From: an uncultured Saprospiraceae bacterium
Lineage (GTDB): Bacteria > Bacteroidota > Bacteroidia > Chitinophagales > Saprospiraceae
Direction of reading: 5' to 3'
Assembly (NCBI GenBank): GCA_937872385.1
Contig: CALMSO010000101.1
Coordinates: forward strand, 1-40,202
DNA length: 40,202 bases
Under the pieces are notes generated by a model. The model was not told where the DNA came from, did no database searches, and was given only the letters and a program-made list of their open reading frames with translations. Shown here piece after piece: positions 1 to 8,516 of this stretch (its first letter is position 1; each line of letters opens with the position of its first letter). The translations under genes were made by a program, and so were the position numbers.

Positions 1-126
1 AACCTGCTGAGCGAGCCGCCGCAGTTGGCATTGTTATTTACTTTTTTTAATGAAGAAAAATCGCAGGACAAAAAAGTTACTTTTATTATACAAAATAATC
101 GCTATAAAGTCAGTTTTATTAACTAA
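1..126 (+). CDS. C-terminal end of a possible upstream gene (partial)
   Basis: Frame 1 is open from the first base to a TAA at 124-126, giving 41 residues that end in KVSFIN. It lies on the same strand as the giant-protein cassette and 48 bases before its protease gene, so it could be the last part of another cassette member. The peptide alternates hydrophobic and charged residues (LALLFTFFNEE, VTFIIQNN) and could be a beta-rich C terminus. The stretch is too short to name a family, and base composition becomes AT-rich toward its end. It could equally be a chance open frame. Confidence 0.4.
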   Translation, partial: NLLSEPPQLALLFTFFNEEKSQDKKVTFIIQNNRYKVSFIN

Positions 127-174
127 GTTATTTACTGCGACACCAAAAAACTATTACATCGTTTTAAACACCAT

Positions 175-1656
175 ATGCCCATGAAATCGAGAAAAGAACG
201 GCTGGCCATCGTTCAGCAGTTGCAAGAAAAATACGACGCGGTGCTTCGGCGCGTGCGCGACATACCCGGTGTGCAAGGCGTAGAAATCGGCTTCAAGGAA
301 GTTGGCGGTGAATACACCGACGAAATCGTCTTTCGCATTGTCGTGCAGGAAAAACGGGACCTCGCCGACCTGCGGCCCGAGCACATCATTCCGCCCAGCA
401 TCGAAGGTATCAAAACCGATGTAGTCGTAGCCACCGATTCGGTGTTGATTTTGGGTACCGACCAACTGCCCGACGAAAACAAGTATCGCCCGCTGCGCGG
501 CGGCATTCAGATTCATAATAATACCAATTCTATTGGCACGCTCGGCTGCATTGCCACCTGGAACGACGGTGCCGGTAATACCCGGCGGGTGGTGCTGAGC
601 AATCATCATGTATTGTATGCCAATGGCGCGCTTGATGGACAAAAAATTGGGCAGCCAAAATTTTATCGTTCCTGCTGCTGCGATTGTGATAAAATAGGAG
701 TGAATGTAAAAGCCGATATAACTTACGACTGTGCCATCGCGCAGATAGAATCCGGCACCGAAGTGCGCAATACGATTGAAGAAATCGGGGATATCAAAGG
801 AACCGCGACACCCACGGTGGGCGACAAGGTGATTAAAAGAGGGTGCACTACGGGCCTTACTACCGGTGAGATAAAGTGCATAGATATGGCTACTGGAAGG
901 CTCAATATAGAGCGGATAGAGGGTAGAAGACTAAGTTATGTAGATAGTAGCAACAACCCGGTGCTCATCAGCAACCCGAACAAGGTGCGTGTCGTGTATG
1001 GTATTGATACTGAGAAGTTTGCTTACAGCGGCGATTCTGGCTCGGTCGTTTTACTAAACGATGACACAGACTCCGATCATCATAAAGTGGTCGCTTTATT
1101 ATATGCAGTGGACGGCACTACCAACACCGAAGGGCGTGCTTATGATATTAATAAAGTAATGACGGCGCTCAATATTACTATCCACAGCACACCGGATATT
1201 CCACCCAATTCTATCGCCGCTGCTGTGCTGCCACGCGCCCTGCCACGCGAGCAGGATGCCCTCGCTACTTTTGAAGCGCAGCTTCGAGAGCTTCCCACCG
1301 GACAACGGCTGCTCCAACTGTTTTATAAACACCGCGAGGAAGTGGCGCTACTGCTGAATGACAATCGGCGGGCGGCCGTGGTCTGGCGACAAAACCGTGG
1401 CCCACAGTACATCGCAGCTATCCGGCGCTCTGTGCAACATCCTGATTATCAGATGCCTGAAACGATAGAAGGCGTAGCTTTCGCCGCTGCCTTGGAGGCG
1501 ATGACTAAACTTTTGCAGCAGCATGGCAGCCCAGCCTTATTACATGATTTAGCAAGCCATAAAGCATGGCTATGGCCCTTAGTGCAATATTATACAAATG
1601 TCGCTGATTTTTTACAAAAAGTAAAAGAAAGCGAACTTCAGGAATTATTTATTTAG
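175..1656 (+). CDS. Nal1-like trypsin-fold serine protease
   Basis: This is a 493-residue protein with a chymotrypsin-type catalytic triad in the usual order: His145 in SNHHVL, Asp185 in YDCAIAQI and Ser288 in SGDSGSVV. The stretch RGCTTGLTTGEI (about 222-233) matches the conserved segment before the serine motif in Nal1-like proteases. A cysteine cluster, CCCDC, lies at 167-171 between His and Asp. Residues 1-90 look like the N-terminal domain often seen ahead of this fold. Residues about 350-493 are helical (LLQLFYKHREEVALLLNDN) and resemble the tail of bacterial Nal1-like proteins. No signal peptide is visible, so a cytoplasmic location is inferred. ATG 175 or ATG 181 could be the start. 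It leads four giant-protein genes and probably processes one of them, or an outside target, but the substrate is unknown. Confidence 0.85.
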   Translation: MPMKSRKERLAIVQQLQEKYDAVLRRVRDIPGVQGVEIGFKEVGGEYTDEIVFRIVVQEKRDLADLRPEHIIPPSIEGIKTDVVVATDSVLILGTDQLPDENKYRPLRGGIQIHNNTNSIGTLGCIATWNDGAGNTRRVVLSNHHVLYANGALDGQKIGQPKFYRSCCCDCDKIGVNVKADITYDCAIAQIESGTEVRNTIEEIGDIKGTATPTVGDKVIKRGCTTGLTTGEIKCIDMATGRLNIERIEGRRLSYVDSSNNPVLISNPNKVRVVYGIDTEKFAYSGDSGSVVLLNDDTDSDHHKVVALLYAVDGTTNTEGRAYDINKVMTALNITIHSTPDIPPNSIAAAVLPRALPREQDALATFEAQLRELPTGQRLLQLFYKHREEVALLLNDNRRAAVVWRQNRGPQYIAAIRRSVQHPDYQMPETIEGVAFAAALEAMTKLLQQHGSPALLHDLASHKAWLWPLVQYYTNVADFLQKVKESELQELFI

Positions 1657-1680
1657 TATTGAACTGAACTCTATTATATC

Positions 1681-4600
1681 ATGGAAACAGCTCGCGGTAC
1701 GCTCGAACAATTGGCGCTGCTATTGGCGCGTTTGCTACAACCTTTAGAGCACCGGCTACAGGCAGGGCAGGTACGCCTGCTATTGGCCGAGCTGGGTTTG
1801 GTGCTGCCGTCGGGTTTTAATTTTAAACCGGCCTTAACGAACCAACTAAATAAAGCCGTTATTGGTGCCGCTAATTTACCTGATAAAATTGAAGCGCTGA
1901 CCGATGCCATTGATAAAGATCGGGTGCTGGAGGCGATTAATAAAGGGCAGGAAATTATACAAATTGCACGTACTATTTTTGATGCAATTAATGATTTTGC
2001 GAATGAATTAAAAAACATTCAGCCCGCCGATTTGAATGGCAATGCTGCTTTGGCCGCTGATGCCCGGGTTTTTGCCGAGCGCCTGCCCAAGCGCCTGTTT
2101 GATTTTCTCGTAGTGAGCAATCTGGAAGCTACGCCGGGATTAGCCGAAGCACTTGAGTTTATGGGCGCTATTCAACGCACAGAAAAAACGGCCTTAGCCG
2201 ACAACCCCGCCGAGCCGCTTAGCTACATCGAAAAGACATTCGACTTTAGCGATTTATTTGACGCCATCACCAAGCCAACGCAGCAAATGGACAAGCTCTA
2301 CGGCTGGGGGAAAAGTAATTTTGGTGAAGCAGCGCCCGGCCGCCGCGATATGCTCAAAGTGCTGGAAAAACTGGTGACCAACACCGGAGTGCCCGCTATA
2401 TTCGACCCGGCACCTGCCAATCCTACCTTAGACATTCTGGGGATGGAATTGCAATTAGCCAAAGACCTCAATCCACGTGGGCTGCGCCTCGGTTTGAATA
2501 CTGAAATCAATATAGACCCCACCTACACCCTCAGCGAGCCGCCCTGGGAAATCAGTCTCGGACTCGACATTCCGCTGCCGCTGAATATGCAAATGACCAT
2601 CCAGCCCAATGGTAAGTTGGGCTTTGTGCCGCCTGATCTTAGCGTGATTGCCGGTGAGCTTTTCTTTCGCTACCGCAGCCGGGCCGCGGCCCCCGACCAG
2701 TCGCTGGTGCTCATTGGGCAGGCGCAGGGTAGTCGTCTCGACGTGCAGGAGCTGGGTTTTGATCTGCGCAATAAACTAACTTGGCATCCGGCGGAAAACC
2801 GGGGCGATGGAGACCTTATTTTTAGTGGCTACGCCCAAAAACTGCGACTGCTCATTTCTTTAGGCGGCGCCGATAGTTTCCTTTCGAGTAATATTCCGCA
2901 AAGCGAATTTGCCGTAGAATTTGACCTCCTGCTGGGGTATTCTACCCAAACCGGCTTCTTCTTCCGGGGCAGCGGAGCGCTGGAGTTGTTCATCCCGGTG
3001 CATCTGACGCTGGGGCCAATCGAAATCCGGCAATTGCAAATCCGGCTCGACATTGGCGATCGCCTGATTTTGAGTTTGGGTACTTCTATTAAATTTCAGC
3101 TGGGCCCCTTTACCGCGCTGGCAGAAAACATTGGCGCCAGAGCAACGATGACTTTTCCCGACAAGGGAGGCAATCTTGGGCCGGTTAATTTGGCAATCGG
3201 TTTCAAACCTCCCAACGGTATTGGTTTGCGCGTGGACGCTGGTATGGTGAAAGGCGGCGGCTACCTCTTTATTGACACCGAAAAAGGCGAATACGCAGGC
3301 GTAGCCGAGTTGGTCATCAAGGAAATGGTGGCAGTGAAAGCCATTGCTATTATTAATACCAAACTGCCCGACGGGCGCGCCGGTTTTGCGTTTTTATTGC
3401 TCATTACGGCGGAGTTTGCGCCCATTCAATTAGGTTTTGGCTTCACGCTCAATGGCGTGGGCGGGCTGATTGCGATCAATCGCGGGATGTACATCAATGC
3501 GCTGGCCGAAGGCGTGCGTACCAACGCGATCAAATCCATCATGTTTCCGGATGATCCGGTAGCCAATGCTCCGCAGATTATTGCCAATCTCAATACTTTT
3601 TTTCCGATAGAAGAAGGGCGTTACACCTTTGGTCTAATGGGCATCATAGGCTGGGGCACTCCCACCTTAGTTCGAGTAGAACTGGGGCTGATGATTCAGG
3701 TGCCCGACCCGGTTATTTTGGCTATTCTTGGCGTTATCAAAGTTGCCTTGCCTACTGAGCAAGTTGCTACGGTTAAAATACAAGTCAATTTCCTCGGAGT
3801 GATTGATTTCAATGGGCGGTATATGTTCTTCTTTGCCAGCCTGTTCGATTCAAAAATATTGACTTTCACGCTCACCGGCGAGATGTATTTTTCGATTGAT
3901 TGGGGTGATAATCCCAACTTTGTTTTCAGCGTAGGTGGTTTTCACCCCGACTATGCGCCGCCGCCCCTCCGTGGAGGCATTGGCTCCTTGCGCCGCATTC
4001 AAATGAACCTGCTGGGGGGCGACAATCCGCGCCTGACGCTGGCTTTCTATTTTGCAGTGACCGCTAATACCGTACAATTTGGTGCCAGTGTGGACTTTCT
4101 TTTCAAGGTTTGGAAAGTACGAGTGGTCGGTTATTTGTATTTCGATGCACTGTTCCAGTTCAATCCTTTCTACTTCCGGATAGACATTGGCGCCGGGCTG
4201 GCGGTGATGTGGGGCAGGAAGGAGCTGTTTGGTATTCATCTGAAAGGCTCATTGGAAGGGCCCACGCCGTGGCGTATTCAAGGCAAAGCCAGCTTCCGGG
4301 TGTTGTTTGTAAAAGTAAAAGTACGTATTGACAAAACCTTTGGTAAACGCGACAATACGGTGCTGCCGCCTATAGAACTGAGGCCGCTCCTGCTGGCGGA
4401 ACTCAGCAACGACAAAAACTGGCGTGCCGAGCTACCCGCCGACACCAGCCTGTTGGTATCTCTGCGGCAGTTGGATCAAGACACCGACGCCGAGCGCTTG
4501 GTGGCCCACCCTTACGGCACCTTGGCGGTAAGCCAAAGCAAGATTCCGCTCAATCTGAGGATGGACAAATTCGGTACAGATCGCCCCGCCGATTTTCGAG

Positions 4601-5142
4601 CCTTTCGGGTGGTGCTGGAGGGCACGACTACCCCCGGCGTGATTAACGAGTTTTTTGCGCCAGCGCAATATCTCAACTTGAGCGACGACCAGAAGCTGAG
4701 CCGCAAGTCTTTTGAGCCATTCCAAGCGGGCGTGCGTGCCCTCGGCAGCGATACCTTCAGCAGCCATGATTATGTAAGCAAGCGCTACGAATACGAAATC
4801 TGCATCGTGGATACAGAGCTGGAACAGGCCTTAGCGATGAAACAATACAGCGAAGACGCCGATTACTTGGCGCGTTGGGCCGAAGGCGGGGCAGTTGGTC
4901 GGTCGGCGATGGGGCGCGAGGCAGGAGCCGAAGCTTTAGTGGATGATCGCAAGCGCGTCAAAATCCGCGAGGAGGACTTTTTCATTGTACGATCTAAAGA
5001 TATGCGACCATTGCGAAAAGGAGTGGACCTAATTCGTTTCACCACCGAAACCGAAGCCCGCAGCGTGCTGCGCGATATGACTTTGAAAAGGCCCGAACTC
5101 AAAGGCAAAATTACGGTGCTGGCCGAAAGCGAACTGCGCTGA
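1681..5142 (+). CDS. DUF6603-like giant beta-rich protein
   Basis: This is a 1153-residue protein starting at an ATG 24 bases after the protease stop. Residues 1-130 are helical and amphipathic (LEQLALLLARLLQPLEHRL). From about 250 to 960 the chain is a long run of alternating hydrophobic strands rich in Gly and Phe. Segments such as FKPPNGIGLRVDAG (about 509), GGFHPDYAPPP (about 753) and GPTPWRIQGKASF (about 860) match what I remember of DUF6603 proteins from actinobacteria and myxobacteria. The last 190 residues are more polar. There is no signal peptide and no clear alpha-helical membrane segment. Function is unknown for this family. The amphipathic strands could form an elongated groove, barrel or scaffold, which is inference only. 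It is flanked by the protease and three unassigned giants, probably one operon. Confidence 0.75.
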   Translation: METARGTLEQLALLLARLLQPLEHRLQAGQVRLLLAELGLVLPSGFNFKPALTNQLNKAVIGAANLPDKIEALTDAIDKDRVLEAINKGQEIIQIARTIFDAINDFANELKNIQPADLNGNAALAADARVFAERLPKRLFDFLVVSNLEATPGLAEALEFMGAIQRTEKTALADNPAEPLSYIEKTFDFSDLFDAITKPTQQMDKLYGWGKSNFGEAAPGRRDMLKVLEKLVTNTGVPAIFDPAPANPTLDILGMELQLAKDLNPRGLRLGLNTEINIDPTYTLSEPPWEISLGLDIPLPLNMQMTIQPNGKLGFVPPDLSVIAGELFFRYRSRAAAPDQSLVLIGQAQGSRLDVQELGFDLRNKLTWHPAENRGDGDLIFSGYAQKLRLLISLGGADSFLSSNIPQSEFAVEFDLLLGYSTQTGFFFRGSGALELFIPVHLTLGPIEIRQLQIRLDIGDRLILSLGTSIKFQLGPFTALAENIGARATMTFPDKGGNLGPVNLAIGFKPPNGIGLRVDAGMVKGGGYLFIDTEKGEYAGVAELVIKEMVAVKAIAIINTKLPDGRAGFAFLLLITAEFAPIQLGFGFTLNGVGGLIAINRGMYINALAEGVRTNAIKSIMFPDDPVANAPQIIANLNTFFPIEEGRYTFGLMGIIGWGTPTLVRVELGLMIQVPDPVILAILGVIKVALPTEQVATVKIQVNFLGVIDFNGRYMFFFASLFDSKILTFTLTGEMYFSIDWGDNPNFVFSVGGFHPDYAPPPLRGGIGSLRRIQMNLLGGDNPRLTLAFYFAVTANTVQFGASVDFLFKVWKVRVVGYLYFDALFQFNPFYFRIDIGAGLAVMWGRKELFGIHLKGSLEGPTPWRIQGKASFRVLFVKVKVRIDKTFGKRDNTVLPPIELRPLLLAELSNDKNWRAELPADTSLLVSLRQLDQDTDAERLVAHPYGTLAVSQSKIPLNLRMDKFGTDRPADFRAFRVVLEGTTTPGVINEFFAPAQYLNLSDDQKLSRKSFEPFQAGVRALGSDTFSSHDYVSKRYEYEICIVDTELEQALAMKQYSEDADYLARWAEGGAVGRSAMGREAGAEALVDDRKRVKIREEDFFIVRSKDMRPLRKGVDLIRFTTETEARSVLRDMTLKRPELKGKITVLAESELR

Positions 5143-5180
5143 TTGAGCATTGACTACATTGCAAAAAAAATTGAACCCGT

Positions 5181-8100
5181 ATGAGCATTGCAAAATATTC
5201 TTTTTTACCCTGGCTGCGGCAAGGCTTGTCGCAAAACATCACATTAGATGACCAGACGACGATGGCGGGTCCGCTCAAAAGCAAGTCGGAGGCTACGGTG
5301 CGCTATCGCGTAGAAGGGGTGCCAGTGGGGCAAAATCAGTACGTGACGGTGCGCGACGGGCTGGAGCAACTCATTCAGATGGTGGGGCCGGGCGAGATTG
5401 TTGGCATTCAGCAAAGAGCCATTGTCAAGGAAGAGCCACGAGCCGGTATCACCGATTTCGAGCCAAATTTCCTGTCGTATATCGAATTTTACGAAGAAGA
5501 TTTCCCTTTTCGCTACTCGCCCGCTCGTGCCGACGGTGGCCGGTTGCGCCCTTGGATTGTATTGGTCGTATTGGAAGCGCAAGAGTTTCAGCCGATTAAT
5601 ATGCCAGGTTTTTTATTGCCTGCTTTTCAAATACAAGGCGACCCGAAGTTGCTTTTTCCAGACAAAACCCAGCTTTGGGCTTGGGCACACGTACACGTCA
5701 ACCGAGAGTTGCTGCCCGCTTTGCCCGGCGATGACTTTGACAATGGCCGGCAAGCCGCCGCAGCGCTCCGACAATTGGTGAAAACCGCTCCCAATCAAGC
5801 ATCTTCGCGCATTATCTGCCCGCGCAAGCTCAAGCCGAATACAGCGTATCAAGCTTTTTTGATTCCGACTTTTGAGCAGGGGCGCCTCGCGGGGTTGGGC
5901 GCTTCGCAAACCGATATTACGAAAATAGACGTACGGCAATGTTCTTGGGATAGTTATAACAATCGTTTGCACGCTGACATCTGGCCCTATTACCACACTT
6001 GGTATTTTCGTACCGGCGATAAGCTCGACTTTGAATATTTAGTACGGCTCATCGAACCGAGAGATTTATCGGTCATTGCACCAGCATTGGGCCGCCGCCC
6101 GATGGATTTGCAAAAAAGCGGTTACTTACTCAATTATAGCGACAACGACGGAGCCGTGCTGTTAGAAGGTGCGCTGCAATTGCCTGCTGCCAGCCGAGAT
6201 GATTTTCTCGACACGAAAAACAATGTTCATAAACGCAGCTACGTCGAACAACTACGCGACGCCATCAACCTCAGCGAGGAGTGGCGCGAAGACCCCGCAC
6301 CGGTTTCTTACAGCCAACTTAAAGACCAGCTTTTTGCGGAAGCAAGCGAGCGCCAGACCGACGATCCGATTGTGGTGGCTCCTTTGTATGGGCAGTGGCA
6401 CCTCGGCGTGAAAAAAGTCACTTTTGATGCTAATTCTGCTGATCCGGCCGTGGAAGCTGCCCAGAAGGCACATTGGTTCAACCAACTCAATCTCGATCCG
6501 CGCTATCGGGTGGCCGCGGGTTTGGGCACAGCCACCATTCAGCAAACCCAAGAGGAATATATGGATCGGGCCTGGGATCAGGTGGGCAAAGTCTATGAAG
6601 CGGTGCGGCGCCTGCGGCTGGGGCAGTTTTCGGCGGAGACCAGTTTTCGCCTGTATCAGAATTATTTTGTGCCTTTTCAAAACCAGCCGACGTACTCCTT
6701 GATGAGCCTGATTTCGATGGTGCAAACGCACATCCGGCAGCCGAGCATTGGCAATACCATCTGGGGCGCTATTCAAAGTAGCAATATCTCCTCGCCGCTT
6801 GTCAATCAACTGATTAATAAAATTTCGCGGCCTTTTGGCTCGCTGTTCAATCGGATTAGCTTCACGCCGCGGGCTACCTTGGCTAATAGCCTCATTCGTG
6901 ATAATGCCGATGTATTTGATTTTCCGGATTTTATGGCCACTGGCGGGCAAATGTTTACCATTCAAACCGTAGATACCTTGGTGGCGGATGCCGCTACCGG
7001 CCAAACCCGCTCGCGCTCAGTCAGGCGGCTTTTCAATGGCGTGCCCTGGCCCGGGCTGGATGCTGCCATGCTGCAAACCCTCACCGACGACGATGGAGGC
7101 ACCATGCAGGCGCGCGGCGGCGAAACCGACGAATTAGAGGTGCTCTTAGCGCCACTGATAGACTATTTTTCGGATAGCAACTGGAACCGCCGCAGCGAGC
7201 CACAGTCATTCATGGTGCTTTTTGAAACAGATACCAATGGGCTGATTATAAACGAGTTGAATCCCAGAGTGGTCGTTAGTCGCAGTGTGTTACAAGGTAT
7301 TAATTTCGGTTTGCAAGAACCCGATTTCACGCCGCGAGGAGCCATTGTGCTTCCTGGCCGAATCGTTGAGCCATTGGCGTATCCAGAATTTCCCGATCCG
7401 ATGTACCTCCACCTGCGCGATAAGTCTTCCGAACTGTTGTTGCCAGGCATTGACAAAATACCCGAAAATACTTTTTCTATTTTGCAAACTAATCGGCACT
7501 TCATCGAATCATACATGGTGGGTTTGAACCACGAAATGGCGCGGGAATTGCTTTGGCGCGAATACCCGACCGACCAGCGCGGCAGCTATTTTAGAAAATT
7601 TTGGGAAAACACCGACAATCTCGACGCTACGGCGCAGGATACCGACATTAAGCCCATCACAGACTGGTGCGTCAAGACTCCGGTGCCAGGCGGCGTGCGC
7701 ATCACGCCAAGGCCTTTAGGCAAGAACCATCCCAATCCGGCGGCGACCGACGACCAGTTGGTCTTTGTAGTGCGCGGCTATTTGCTGAAGAAATTTCCCA
7801 ATACACTGGTTTATTTGCAACGCGGGCGGTGGGTCACCGAAATGCAGGCGGGAGTTGAAATCGTAATCGGACGAACCTTAGATCAGGCAGCACCTATTCT
7901 ATCACCGGTTTTTCAGGCCAAAGCCGAGCCGGATATTACCTTTCTCGGCTTCCCAATTGGCATAGACGAAGCGCTCGGTTTTGTGCCAACTAATGCCAAT
8001 CCGAAACCCCTTCCTACGGACGATCCGGGCTATTTTGTCGTGGTGCGCGAGCGCCCCGGCGAGCCGCGTTTTGGGTTAGATATTCCGACCGACGAGGTGT

Positions 8101-8447
8101 CGCCTAAGTTTCAAGATGTGGACGAATGGAACTCCCTCCACTGGGATCACCTCAGAGTAGCCGACGGCGAGTACATTGATTTGAATCGCCTCTATTTTGG
8201 TGAAAATAGCGCATCCATCAATGTGCAGGATTTGAATGCATTAGCAGCCAATAAAGGCGCAGATCGGCTCTTTTTAGAAAAGGTAGTAGAATCGAATTTA
8301 CCGCCGCCGCCACCCGGCGAGCCTCCGCTCGAAGCGGAAACCATGCTTTGGGGTAAAAACGCCGCGCATATGGCCGGCATTTTTTTGCAATTGCCATTTA
8401 TGGTAGCCATTCACGCCGCTGAAATGGTGACGACCCCAGCGCCTTAG
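5181..8447 (+). CDS. Uncharacterised 1088-residue cassette protein (giant 1)
   Basis: I do not recognise a named domain. The protein starts at ATG 5181, 38 bases after the previous stop, with no signal peptide. It has blocks that look like conserved family signatures: YSFLPWLRQGLS (6-17), RLRPWIVLVVLE (about 122-133), GLNHEMARELLWREYPTDQR (about 781-800), PDITFLGFPIGIDEA (about 917-931) and AAHMAGIFLQLPFMVAIHAA near the C terminus. I recall similar strings in unnamed proteins of actinobacteria and myxobacteria, often beside the other giants here, but cannot verify it. A long polar, aromatic-rich middle suggests several folded soluble domains. Codon use matches the neighbours, so no recent transfer is evident. 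It is most likely a structural or scaffold part of the cassette. Confidence 0.8.
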   Translation: MSIAKYSFLPWLRQGLSQNITLDDQTTMAGPLKSKSEATVRYRVEGVPVGQNQYVTVRDGLEQLIQMVGPGEIVGIQQRAIVKEEPRAGITDFEPNFLSYIEFYEEDFPFRYSPARADGGRLRPWIVLVVLEAQEFQPINMPGFLLPAFQIQGDPKLLFPDKTQLWAWAHVHVNRELLPALPGDDFDNGRQAAAALRQLVKTAPNQASSRIICPRKLKPNTAYQAFLIPTFEQGRLAGLGASQTDITKIDVRQCSWDSYNNRLHADIWPYYHTWYFRTGDKLDFEYLVRLIEPRDLSVIAPALGRRPMDLQKSGYLLNYSDNDGAVLLEGALQLPAASRDDFLDTKNNVHKRSYVEQLRDAINLSEEWREDPAPVSYSQLKDQLFAEASERQTDDPIVVAPLYGQWHLGVKKVTFDANSADPAVEAAQKAHWFNQLNLDPRYRVAAGLGTATIQQTQEEYMDRAWDQVGKVYEAVRRLRLGQFSAETSFRLYQNYFVPFQNQPTYSLMSLISMVQTHIRQPSIGNTIWGAIQSSNISSPLVNQLINKISRPFGSLFNRISFTPRATLANSLIRDNADVFDFPDFMATGGQMFTIQTVDTLVADAATGQTRSRSVRRLFNGVPWPGLDAAMLQTLTDDDGGTMQARGGETDELEVLLAPLIDYFSDSNWNRRSEPQSFMVLFETDTNGLIINELNPRVVVSRSVLQGINFGLQEPDFTPRGAIVLPGRIVEPLAYPEFPDPMYLHLRDKSSELLLPGIDKIPENTFSILQTNRHFIESYMVGLNHEMARELLWREYPTDQRGSYFRKFWENTDNLDATAQDTDIKPITDWCVKTPVPGGVRITPRPLGKNHPNPAATDDQLVFVVRGYLLKKFPNTLVYLQRGRWVTEMQAGVEIVIGRTLDQAAPILSPVFQAKAEPDITFLGFPIGIDEALGFVPTNANPKPLPTDDPGYFVVVRERPGEPRFGLDIPTDEVSPKFQDVDEWNSLHWDHLRVADGEYIDLNRLYFGENSASINVQDLNALAANKGADRLFLEKVVESNLPPPPPGEPPLEAETMLWGKNAAHMAGIFLQLPFMVAIHAAEMVTTPAP

Positions 8448-8450
8448 ACT

Positions 8451-8512
8451 GCAAAACCGCGAACCGCGAATAGCAAACCGCGAATAGCGAATAACAAACT
8501 GCGAATAACGAG
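8451..8512. repeat. Degenerate ACCGCGAATAGCAA tandem repeat in an intergenic gap
   Basis: Almost the whole 69-base gap between two giant genes is made of imperfect copies of a unit like ACCGCGAATAGCAA. The same unit recurs at 13833-13867 and at the head of the tract at 15748. It does not look like a promoter or terminator. Confidence 0.7.
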
Positions 8513-8516
8513 CATT

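Noticed and set aside
6252..7004. 250-codon open frame antisense to giant 1
   Set aside because: It lies wholly within a longer reading frame with consistent codon use and shows no domain or promoter.
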